Part shown: positions 30,924 through 37,800 of the stretch, one piece after another
How positions within the stretch are numbered: position 1 is the stretch's first letter
Layout of the letters: each line of letters opens with the position of its first letter
NCBI GenBank assembly: GCA_045863035.1
Contig: BTUV01000019.1
Location: forward strand, 1 to 37,800
DNA: 37,800 nt
Direction: 5' to 3'
From: H2-BAC3 sp045863035
GTDB lineage: Bacteria; Bacteroidota; Ignavibacteria; Ignavibacteriales; Ignavibacteriaceae
The notes under the pieces: generated by a model
Seen by the model: the letters and a program-made list of their open reading frames with translations, nothing else
Databases searched by the model: none
Told to the model about the DNA's origin: nothing
Translations under genes and position numbers: made by a program

Positions 30924-32009
30924 TTGAAAACGGAAATTATCAGGGAAGTACCCAAAGTTCTTCTCCATGATCACCTTGACGGCGGCCTCCGGCCTGAAAC
31001 TGTCATTGATTTAGCCAGAGAACTCAAGTATAAGAAGCTCCCAACCGGCGACCCGGCTGAACTGGCTGACTGGTTCCACAGAGGGGCTAATAAAGGTAAT
31101 TTGGTTGAGTTTCTGCAGGGGTTTGAGCATACCTGCGCGGTAATGCAGACTAAAGAAGGGTTAGCCCGTGTGGCTTATGAAATGATGGAGGATATGCACC
31201 AGGACAATGTTTGCTACGTTGAAACTCGGTTTGCCCCTGTTTTCCATACCGGAAAGGGTCTCCATAATGATGCGGTTGTAAAAGCAGTCTTAGAAGGACT
31301 TGAAAAGGGAAAACGGGATTTCGGTGTGGGGTATGGGCTGATCCTTTGCGGGATGAGAAATATGAAGGACTCCCTCGAAATAGCCGAACTGGCTGTAAAC
31401 TACCGGGATCAGGGGGTGGTTGGATTCGACCTGGCTGGCGAAGAGGGGGGCTATCCTCCTAAAAAACATATTGAAGCTTTTCAGTTTATCCAGCGTGCTA
31501 ATTTTAACATTACTGTCCATGCCGGCGAGGCCTTCGGTAAGGAGTCCATCTGGCAGGCAATTCAATGGTGCGGAGCTCATCGCATCGGTCATGGCACACG
31601 GCTGATTGAAGACTTCAGTTTTGACTCGGAAGGCAACGTGACCGGTATGGGTGATCTTGCGCAGTACATACTGGACAAACGGATTCCAATCGAAATTTGC
31701 CTCCTTTCAAATGTATTTACCGGAGCGGTTGATAAAATTGAAAACCATCCGTTTGGAGTGCTTTATAAATCCAAATTCCGCCTTACCATTAACACTGATG
31801 ACCGGCTGATGGGCAATACCAACATGACAAAAGAATTTTTAACCGCGGTTGAAACTTTCGGGATTAATCTTGATGATATTGAAAAACTGACCATTAACGC
31901 GATGAAATCAGCATTTTGTCATCATCAGGAGCGGCTTGATTATATATATAATATCATTAAACCCGGTTATCAGAAGATGCGGGAAAAACTAACCTCACTA
32001 ACATTTTAA
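30924..32009 (+). CDS. add: Adenosine deaminase
   Basis: Deaminates adenosine or deoxyadenosine to inosine in purine salvage. The 361-residue protein carries the zinc and catalytic motifs of the family: HDHLDG (His15, His17), ITVHAGE (zinc His and catalytic Glu), HRIGHG, and NTDD (zinc Asp). Length is normal. The start is TTG with AAAGGAA 7 bp upstream. The ATG 20 bp earlier is out of frame and stops after seven codons. First gene of a probable operon with an unknown small gene, hutU and the dehydrogenase. Related enzymes in this superfamily also use adenine or futalosine-pathway compounds (aminodeoxyfutalosine), so the substrate is not fully fixed. Confidence 0.9.
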   Translation: MKTEIIREVPKVLLHDHLDGGLRPETVIDLARELKYKKLPTGDPAELADWFHRGANKGNLVEFLQGFEHTCAVMQTKEGLARVAYEMMEDMHQDNVCYVETRFAPVFHTGKGLHNDAVVKAVLEGLEKGKRDFGVGYGLILCGMRNMKDSLEIAELAVNYRDQGVVGFDLAGEEGGYPPKKHIEAFQFIQRANFNITVHAGEAFGKESIWQAIQWCGAHRIGHGTRLIEDFSFDSEGNVTGMGDLAQYILDKRIPIEICLLSNVFTGAVDKIENHPFGVLYKSKFRLTINTDDRLMGNTNMTKEFLTAVETFGINLDDIEKLTINAMKSAFCHHQERLDYIYNIIKPGYQKMREKLTSLTF

Positions 32010-32016
32010 AGGATCT

Positions 32017-32355
32017 ATGAAATTTAATCTGAGAAATTATAATTTTGATTTTTCAAAAAACGAAAGGAAAATACTGGTAACCTTCATGAAGCAGCTCTTA
32101 AAGCAGGTTTCAGGCAACCAGAAACTTTTCGCCGAGGAAAAAGCATTCACTTCGATTCTGGACAAACTCAATTCTGACGATGAAACAGTAAAGTTTACAA
32201 AGGATGAGTTTACCCGTCTGCGCTATAATCTGGAACTGAACTTGAAGTTCCTTAAAGAGCAGAGCACAAAGGGCTGGTTTTGGAAGAAGTGGCTTTATAA
32301 ATCCATGATTACGCAATATTCACTTATCTACGATACACATTTTAAGAATCAGTAA
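32017..32355 (+). CDS. Small protein of unknown function
   Basis: A 112-residue basic protein, likely helical and soluble: MKFNLRNYNFDFSKNER, then ILVTFMKQLLKQVSGNQKLF, then a Trp/Lys cluster (GWFWKKWLYKSM). No family recognised. ATG with AGGATCT upstream. Its stop overlaps the hutU start (TAATG) and it lies 7 bp after add, so it is firmly inside the operon and probably a real gene. Confidence 0.78.
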   Translation: MKFNLRNYNFDFSKNERKILVTFMKQLLKQVSGNQKLFAEEKAFTSILDKLNSDDETVKFTKDEFTRLRYNLELNLKFLKEQSTKGWFWKKWLYKSMITQYSLIYDTHFKNQ

Positions 32356-34019
32356 TGAATACGAATACACTGCCTGAAATCAGGGCACCGAAGGGAACCA
32401 AGCTGAGCTGCAAAGGATGGATACAGGAAGCAGCAATGAGAATGCTGATGAACAATCTTGATCCTGATGTGGCTGAACGTCCGGCTGAACTTATCGTTTA
32501 TGGCGGCAAAGGGAAAGCAGCGCGCAATCCTGAAAGTTATTACGCAATCATTAAATCACTTCAGTCACTTGAAGATGATGAAACTCTTTTAGTACAGTCC
32601 GGTAAACCGGTTGGCATCTTCAAAAGTCATCCCGATGCACCGCGTGTGCTTCTCTCAAACTCAATGCTGGTGCCTGCATGGGCTTCGTGGGAAAAATTCA
32701 GAGAACTTGAAGACAACGGCCTTATCATGTATGGTCAGATGACTGCCGGAAGCTGGATATATATCGGTACTCAGGGAATCCTTCAGGGTACGTATGAAAC
32801 CTTTGCTGAATGCGCAAAAAGATATTTCGGCGGAACGCTTAAAGGAAAAATACTCCTCACAGCCGGTATTGGCGGTATGGGAGGCGCCCAGCCGCTCGCA
32901 GCCACCATGTGCGGCGCGGCATTCCTCGGCATTGATGTTGACCGCTCACGGCTGCAAAAGCGAATTGACACAGGTTATTTGGATATAATCGCCGGTTCAA
33001 CCGAGGAAGCAATATCATTAGTAACTGAAGCGAAGAATAAAGGTAATGCGCTTTCAGTTGGCTTGACCGGTAACGCGGGAGAATTACTCCCGGAGCTGTA
33101 CAATAGAGGTTTCCGCCCTGATATTATAACCGACCAGACCTCAGCACATGATACCCTGAACGGCTACGTACCAATGGGAATGACGCTTGAGGATGCTGCT
33201 ATGCTCCGTGAATCTGACCCGAAAAAATATATAGAACTCGCCGGAAAAACCATTGCTGCTCATGTGAAATCAATGCTTGAGTTCCTACAGGCAGGCGCTA
33301 TCGCTTTTGACTACGGAAATAACATCCGTACTGAAGCAAAAAAAGAGGGTGTGACAAATGCGTTTGATATACCCGGATTCATCCCGGAATATATACGTCC
33401 TCTTTTCTGTGAGGGGAAAGGTCCCTTTCGCTGGGTCGCGCTCTCAGGTGACCCGGAGGATATATATACAACTGATGAAGCAGTTATAAAAGCGCTGCCT
33501 GAAAATACCCATCTGCACAACTGGCTGAAGATGGCGCGTGAGAAGGTGCACTTTCAGGGACTCCCCGCCCGTATCTGCTGGCTCGGCTACGGAGAACGTG
33601 CACTGATCGGTCAGGTGTTTAATGATCTGGTAGCTCAGGGAAAAGTTAAGGCGCCGATTGTTATAGGACGCGATCATCTGGACTGCGGTTCAGTTGCCTC
33701 ACCTTATCGCGAAACTGAAGCGATGAAAGATGGCAGCGATGCTATTGCCGACTGGCCGATTCTGAATGCGATGATTAACGCAGTCGGCGGAGCAAGTTGG
33801 GTATCGGTGCATCACGGCGGAGGAGTGGGTATTGGCAATTCCATTCATGCGGGTATGGTCATTGTTGCCGATGGTACCGAAGCTGCCGCAAAACGTTTGC
33901 AAAGGGTCCTGACTTCCGACCCAGGAATGGGAGTCATCAGACATGTTGATGCCGGCTATGATATTGCAGTTAAAACTGCGGTTGAGCACAACATTCAGGT
34001 TCCAATGCTTAACAAATAA
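32355..34019 (+). CDS. hutU: Urocanate hydratase
   Basis: Adds water to urocanate, giving imidazolonepropionate, the second step of histidine breakdown; NAD+ serves as electrophilic cofactor. The 554-residue length is standard. Recognisable segments: KGWIQEAAMRMLMNNLDPDVAERP, MYGQMTAGSWIYIGTQGILQGT, the Gly-rich NAD site TAGIGGMGGAQP, and the signature FQGLPARICWLGYGERA followed by RDHLDCGSVASP with the conserved Cys. ATG overlaps the preceding stop. hutH, hutI and hutG are not in the window, so the pathway is split or partial here. Confidence 0.97.
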   Translation: MNTNTLPEIRAPKGTKLSCKGWIQEAAMRMLMNNLDPDVAERPAELIVYGGKGKAARNPESYYAIIKSLQSLEDDETLLVQSGKPVGIFKSHPDAPRVLLSNSMLVPAWASWEKFRELEDNGLIMYGQMTAGSWIYIGTQGILQGTYETFAECAKRYFGGTLKGKILLTAGIGGMGGAQPLAATMCGAAFLGIDVDRSRLQKRIDTGYLDIIAGSTEEAISLVTEAKNKGNALSVGLTGNAGELLPELYNRGFRPDIITDQTSAHDTLNGYVPMGMTLEDAAMLRESDPKKYIELAGKTIAAHVKSMLEFLQAGAIAFDYGNNIRTEAKKEGVTNAFDIPGFIPEYIRPLFCEGKGPFRWVALSGDPEDIYTTDEAVIKALPENTHLHNWLKMAREKVHFQGLPARICWLGYGERALIGQVFNDLVAQGKVKAPIVIGRDHLDCGSVASPYRETEAMKDGSDAIADWPILNAMINAVGGASWVSVHHGGGVGIGNSIHAGMVIVADGTEAAAKRLQRVLTSDPGMGVIRHVDAGYDIAVKTAVEHNIQVPMLNK

Positions 34020-34034
34020 AAAAAGGAAACGAAT

Positions 34035-35225
34035 ATGTCTATTAAAGTTCTTGTCGCGGATAAATTCCCCGATATATATATTGAAGAAATGAAATCGCTT
34101 GATCTTGATGTTGTTTACAGTCCTAAACTCGGTGAGAAAGAACTGCCCGGTGCAATTGCAGATATTGATATTCTGGTGGTACGCTCTACTGTTGTCAGCG
34201 CTGAAACGATCGAAAGCGGTAAGCAGCTTAACCTGATTATCAGAGCAGGTGCAGGTGTTAATAACATTAACATTGCAGCCGCTAATAAAAAGGGCGTATA
34301 TGTTGCAAACTGCCCCGGTATGAATTCAATTGCAGTAGCTGAACTTGCAATGGGGCTTATCATCTCACTGGACAGAAGAATTCCTGATAATGTAATAGAC
34401 TTCCGTGCAGGAAAGTGGAATAAGGGTGAATACTCAAAAGCAGAAGGTCTTTACGGTAAAAATCTTGCAGTAATCGGAGTCGGCGCAATCGGAAAAGAAC
34501 TTTCCAAACGTGCGCTTGCATTTGGTATGAATGTTTATGGCAAGGATATCTCACGCATTGAAGGAGTTGCCATTAAAGATTTTTCTGAAATGGATCAGAT
34601 ACTCCCTATCTGCGATGTGGTAAGCATTCATCTGCCCGCAACACCGCAGACAAAAGGTCTCTTTAATAAAGAGATGTTCAGCTATATGAAAAAAGGCGCT
34701 TTACTCATTAACACCAGCCGCCAGGATATTATTGATGAAGCTGCAATGATTGAAGCGATTAAGGAAAAAGGAATCCGTGTTGCAGTTGACGTGTTCAAAG
34801 GAGAACCGGAAGCAAAAGATGGTACGGTCACCTCCCCTCTGCAGAATACCCCCGGTGTTTATGTTACCCATCATATAGGTGCATCAACCGAACAGGCACA
34901 GAATGCCGTTGCTGCTGAAACCGTGAGAGTCATTAAAGAATTTGTCCATAGCGGCATGATCGCTCACTGGGTTAACCGCGCAAAGATTACCGATGCAAGT
35001 TACCAGCTTGTTGTAAAGCATTATGACCGGCCCGGAGTTCTCGCTGCAATTCTGGCAGTAATTCGCGAAACCGAAATCAATGTTGAAGAAGTAGAAAATA
35101 TCATCTTTGACGGCGGAATAGCTGCCTGCTGCACCATGAAGCTGAAATCAGCCGTGCCGCATGACTCACTCGAACGCATCAAGGAAAATCCGAATGTGCT
35201 GAGTGTTTCGCATGTAGCGATTTAA
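34035..35225 (+). CDS. serA: D-3-phosphoglycerate dehydrogenase-like 2-hydroxyacid dehydrogenase
   Basis: An NAD-dependent D-2-hydroxyacid dehydrogenase of 396 residues with the architecture of phosphoglycerate dehydrogenase: catalytic domain, Rossmann loop VIGVGAIGKE, catalytic Arg in LINTSRQDII, Glu in FKGEPE, His in THHIGAST, and a C-terminal ACT domain (YQLVVKHYDRPGVLAAIL...). The most likely reaction is oxidation of 3-phosphoglycerate, first step of serine synthesis. Its place after hutU with a 15-bp gap leaves other hydroxyacids possible. ATG with AAAAGGAAAC upstream. A strong terminator follows. Confidence 0.88.
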   Translation: MSIKVLVADKFPDIYIEEMKSLDLDVVYSPKLGEKELPGAIADIDILVVRSTVVSAETIESGKQLNLIIRAGAGVNNINIAAANKKGVYVANCPGMNSIAVAELAMGLIISLDRRIPDNVIDFRAGKWNKGEYSKAEGLYGKNLAVIGVGAIGKELSKRALAFGMNVYGKDISRIEGVAIKDFSEMDQILPICDVVSIHLPATPQTKGLFNKEMFSYMKKGALLINTSRQDIIDEAAMIEAIKEKGIRVAVDVFKGEPEAKDGTVTSPLQNTPGVYVTHHIGASTEQAQNAVAAETVRVIKEFVHSGMIAHWVNRAKITDASYQLVVKHYDRPGVLAAILAVIRETEINVEEVENIIFDGGIAACCTMKLKSAVPHDSLERIKENPNVLSVSHVAI

Positions 35226-35244
35226 TTTCCACTGTTGCTTTATC

Positions 35245-35276
35245 AAAAGGAGAGCAGAGATGCTCTCCTTTTTTTT
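35245..35276 (+). terminator. Terminator of the add-hutU-serA operon
   Basis: AAAGGAGAGCA (35246-35256), loop GAGA, TGCTCTCCTTT (35261-35271), a perfect 11-bp stem followed by T5. It lies 20 bp after the serA stop. Confidence 0.95.
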
Positions 35277-35404
35277 GAGCTTTTATTAACCTGAGAAATT
35301 ACCATTAGTCATCATCCGACTCTTTATTATTGCAGTAATAGTCCACAGATCGTGGACTTTCCGTGCAATTTCTGAGAGCGAGTAAGAGTTGAACCTGAGT
35401 GCTA

Positions 35405-36166
35405 TCACTCAAAAAACTTCAGTTCCCGTATATCATCAGCGAGACCTTGATAAAATAACATCCTTAGCAGGTTGTTCAACCCTTCAAGGTCCGCCTCATC
35501 TATATCAAGGATTGTATTCTGCATGTTTTCGCGGACGAATTGTCTGCTTTCAGGATCAAGCCCGAAAAGTTCTTCCCCTTCAAGGTCATTATAAAATTCG
35601 TCCACAGCTTCAAGAATAATCTTCTCGGCCTGTTTACCCTTGCCACTGTCCCTTGCCGCAAGAACAAAATTCAGATAGGGAAGGTCACCCATTTCCACAA
35701 CCTCTTCAGCGAATGATAATGCTTCTTTATACTTACCGGAGGTGAAAGCCAGATCACCGGCAAGAATGATATTTTTATCTGCCAGCGCATCTTCAGGCGC
35801 TTTTATATGAAATGCCGGTTCAAGACCATAAAGCTCATTCATCAGCATCTTTACCAGCAGAACTTCCTGAATAGAATGATCTCCGGTAACACTGAGTTCC
35901 GGTTTCCCCTCCTCCGGTGCTTCATGCAGAACGATAAACGAGGTACTCCCCAATCCTTCAAAAGAAAGACCTATTTTAGATGAAATCCGGAGAGTCTCAT
36001 CCTTAATAAGATAAAATGAAGGAAGAAACGCTAAATCCGCTTCTTTTTGGTCGAATGCTGATAGTAGTGCTGCCGATGGTCTGAATTCGGCTGAAATCTT
36101 GCTTTCAGGCGGTAAAATGGAAACCAACGCTCTGAAATAGATGTTATCAGGTAGTAGTAAACGCAT
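35405..36166 (-). CDS. MqnA/MqnD-like substrate-binding-fold protein (tentative)
   Basis: A 253-residue cytoplasmic protein. The first ~100 residues (MRLLLPDNIYFRALVSIL..., FDQKEADLAFLPSFYLIKD, SKIGLSFEGLGSTSFIVL) resemble the periplasmic-binding type 2 fold of MqnA/MqnD, menaquinone (futalosine) pathway enzymes. The rest (GDLAFTSGKYKEALSFAEEVVEMG) looks more like a helical pair than the usual MqnA C-terminus, so identity with chorismate dehydratase is doubtful. It is acidic and lacks a signal peptide. Divergent from yceI. It may be an MqnA paralogue of different use. Confidence 0.5.
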   Translation of the reverse strand: MRLLLPDNIYFRALVSILPPESKISAEFRPSAALLSAFDQKEADLAFLPSFYLIKDETLRISSKIGLSFEGLGSTSFIVLHEAPEEGKPELSVTGDHSIQEVLLVKMLMNELYGLEPAFHIKAPEDALADKNIILAGDLAFTSGKYKEALSFAEEVVEMGDLPYLNFVLAARDSGKGKQAEKIILEAVDEFYNDLEGEELFGLDPESRQFVRENMQNTILDIDEADLEGLNNLLRMLFYQGLADDIRELKFFE

Positions 36167-36304
36167 AATTTTTTCTTTTAATGCCCCAATTTAATCAAAA
36201 GGGACGTTTTTTTACCCCAATTATATGTTGTGATATTAAATGTTAGTACATATATTTAATTATGAGTTTTTAATTTTTCAATAACACAAAAAGGAAGTCA
36301 ACAC

Positions 36305-36892
36305 ATGAAACAGTTTCTCGCAGGGCTTTTTACCCTTGTTCTCTCATTTTCACTGAATGCCCAGACCGAATGGTCTTTCGATAAATCGCACTCAAATGTA
36401 AAATTCACCGTTACCCACCTGATGATCTCAGAGGTTGATGGCTTTTTCTCAGGTTATGAAGGGAAAGTTGTTACCAAAAATGAAGGTGATCTTGAAGGCG
36501 CCTCCATTGAATTTTCAATTGATGTAAACACCATTAATACCGACAACACGATGAGAGATAATCACTTAAAGAGTGATGATTTCTTTAACGCGGAGAAATT
36601 CCCGAAAATCACTTTCAAAAGCACAAAAATCACCAAGTCAGGCGATAAAAAATACAAAGTGACCGGTAACCTGACCATGAGAGACGTGACCAAAGAAGTT
36701 ACCCTTGATGTTGCATATCTCGGCTCCGTTAAGGACCCTTACGGAAATATCAAAGCAGGGTACAAAGTTTCCGGTGCAGTTGACCGCTTTGATTATAACC
36801 TGAAGTGGAATGCTTTAACCGAACTCGGCGGATCAGTTGTTGACAAAACCGTTAACATAGCAATTAACGCTCAGTTAGTACAGAAGAAGTAA
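36305..36892 (+). CDS. YceI family periplasmic protein
   Basis: A 195-residue exported lipocalin-like protein that binds long isoprenoid chains in characterised members. Signal peptide MKQFLAGLFTLVLSFSLNAQ, then the family opening W-x-F-D-K-S-H-S-N-V-K-F-T-V-T-H-L, repeated DxxSINTxNxxRDxHLKSxDFFxxxKFPKI and GNLTMRDVTKEVTLDV. The ATG is preceded by AAAAAGGAAG. The AT-rich upstream 130 bp is the likely promoter region. A terminator follows, so it is monocistronic. Its closeness to an MqnA-like gene hints at a quinone link, but that is only inference. Confidence 0.95.
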   Translation: MKQFLAGLFTLVLSFSLNAQTEWSFDKSHSNVKFTVTHLMISEVDGFFSGYEGKVVTKNEGDLEGASIEFSIDVNTINTDNTMRDNHLKSDDFFNAEKFPKITFKSTKITKSGDKKYKVTGNLTMRDVTKEVTLDVAYLGSVKDPYGNIKAGYKVSGAVDRFDYNLKWNALTELGGSVVDKTVNIAINAQLVQKK

Positions 36893-36908
36893 TCTTCATT
36901 CTCCCCTA

Positions 36909-36944
36909 TTAAGGGATTCTCTGCAAAGAGAATCCCTTTTTTTA
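36909..36944 (+). terminator. Terminator of the YceI gene
   Basis: AAGGGATTCTCT (36911-36922), loop GCAA, AGAGAATCCCTT (36927-36938), a perfect 12-bp stem followed by TTTTT. Confidence 0.95.
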
Positions 36945-36988
36945 TTATTTTCGGGCTTTGTAATTTATCAGAATCAGCCCGTTAGAAT

Positions 36989-37306
36989 TTGATTTCGCTA
37001 AAGACCATTCCCCCCTTTATTACACTGCTCCTTCTTCTGAGCGGATGCAGCCGCAATACCAATATTAGCGAGATACATGAAAATCTACGCGAGTTTACAA
37101 ATCACCGTGTAACTGTAAGCGGGACGGTAACCTCCGTGTTTGATCTTGAAGTAATAACCTATTATATACTATCCGATGATACCGGCGAGATTCCGGTGGT
37201 TACCAATTCCCAGCTCCCCTCCCTTGGTGAAAATGTTACCGTTACCGGAACAGTCCGCGTTATAGTTCTTGTAGATAAAACTTTGCCCGCAATCGAACAA
37301 AACTAA
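36989..37306 (+). CDS. Small OB-fold lipoprotein
   Basis: A 105-residue lipoprotein with signal PPFITLLLLLSGC (Cys ~20), then a small beta-barrel of OB-fold style: HRVTVSGTVTSVFDLEVITYYILSDDTGEIPVV and LGENVTVTGTVRVIVL, like the nucleic-acid-binding-fold domains found in small envelope proteins. TTG start, as no ATG fits. The function is unknown. It follows the YceI terminator by about 45 bp and is probably transcribed on its own. Confidence 0.7.
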   Translation: MISLKTIPPFITLLLLLSGCSRNTNISEIHENLREFTNHRVTVSGTVTSVFDLEVITYYILSDDTGEIPVVTNSQLPSLGENVTVTGTVRVIVLVDKTLPAIEQN

Positions 37307-37800
37307 TACCCTGCATAACTAACAACATCTGCCATTTGCTTCTACATGAATTGCCGGTGGGTATGACCTTTGCTGACTTCTGCCAATTAGTATGACGCAT
37401 TTTATTTCATAATTGACAATATCGGCTTAGAAATCTGGCTTGTTCCACAATGTTTGCAAAAAGTTTGCCCTGCTACGGTATCCACAATAATGATCTTCTA
37501 AATTTCCTTACTTGTAATTGTTATACTTCTGAGATGAACAAAGTACAATGAAGAATTCCGGAAGCCCCCGGGAATCAATGAAGAATTAAGAATTAAGAAT
37601 TAAGAATGTGCAATGAACAATTCCGGAAGCCCCCTCTTTCCAATGCAGATTTAAGTAAACGAAGAATCATATTGGGTTGAAGTATATACTCAGAAAAAGT
37701 TAAGTTTGTCAGGAGAGAGGGGGTTTGGGGGTGAGTCAAAAAAATGCCGAATAAACGTACCAATTCAAATATTCTTACTTGTTCTTTAATTTATTTTTCA
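37307..37800. other. Gene-free right end of the window
   Basis: About 490 bp with no credible gene, tRNA or terminator. It holds an imperfect ~65-bp direct repeat (AATTCCGGAAGCCCC at 37554 and 37619), a heptad array GAATTAA x3 between them, and one TATATAC site near 37683. Confidence 0.5.
37545..37642. repeat. 65-bp direct repeat with heptad array
   Basis: 'caatgaagaattccggaag' (from about 37546) recurs as 'caatgaacaattccggaag' (from about 37611). Between them GAATTAA is repeated three times. The 7-bp unit length matches the other heptad arrays but the unit sequence differs. Confidence 0.7.

Overview
The window looks like a chromosomal segment from the Ignavibacteria/Chlorobi side of the Bacteroidota group. 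The main clue is the secreted protein at the left end, whose C-terminus carries the 'NFPNPFNPST...YDMLGNEV' type IX secretion sorting domain typical of that lineage. Further support comes from two-gene LptF/LptG, many TPR lipoproteins, a TPR-sensor histidine kinase, a YceI protein, weak Shine-Dalgarno sites and frequent GTG/TTG starts. The taxon is inferred from protein style, not from a marker search.

Layout: 1-768 is gene-free and built of repeats (heptad arrays, a hairpin element, two terminator-bearing duplicates). 769-4409 (-) holds a PHP phosphoesterase, a membrane-anchored TPR protein and a T9SS-exported FG-GAP protein. 4495-11840 (-) is the most interesting block, a six-gene compact cluster. 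It encodes a di-heme b-type membrane cytochrome, a periplasmic TPR protein, a membrane-anchored Fe-S/FAD/NAD(P) oxidoreductase, a 20-heme and a 16-heme c-type cytochrome, and an outer-membrane beta-barrel-like protein. It reads like a complete path from cytoplasmic NAD(P)H through the inner membrane and periplasm to the outer membrane: a candidate porin-cytochrome / extracellular electron-transfer conduit. The 20-heme cytochrome appears to lack any ATG/GTG/TTG start that would include its signal peptide, and ATT is the best candidate. 11953-13136 (-) is dapF plus a small ABM-like protein, ending in a strong terminator only about 40 nt before the conduit operon. 13456-17218 (+) is an orphan TPR histidine kinase and an MHS-type MFS transporter.

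17219-17569 is repeat sequence, followed by a tmRNA gene (17570-17923, -) whose 5' end directly abuts the stop codon of a PduO-type cobalamin adenosyltransferase, which in turn overlaps ygfZ. A lipoprotein and an M20 peptidase follow (-), then lptF-lptG (+). 24519-25528 is a 1 kb gene-free region dominated by a 191-bp tandem repeat. 25529-30722 (-) is an envelope block (outer-membrane protein, large lipoprotein, DUF3467 protein, TPR lipoprotein). 30924-35225 (+) is a metabolic operon: adenosine deaminase, unknown small protein, urocanate hydratase, phosphoglycerate dehydrogenase-like enzyme. The right end carries an MqnA-like protein (-), a YceI protein (+), a small OB-fold lipoprotein (+) and about 490 bp of gene-free sequence with another heptad array.

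Across the whole window the self-complementary hexamer TATATA is strikingly common, inside genes as well as between them, and heptad repeats start immediately after stop codons in two independent places. All counts were made by eye.
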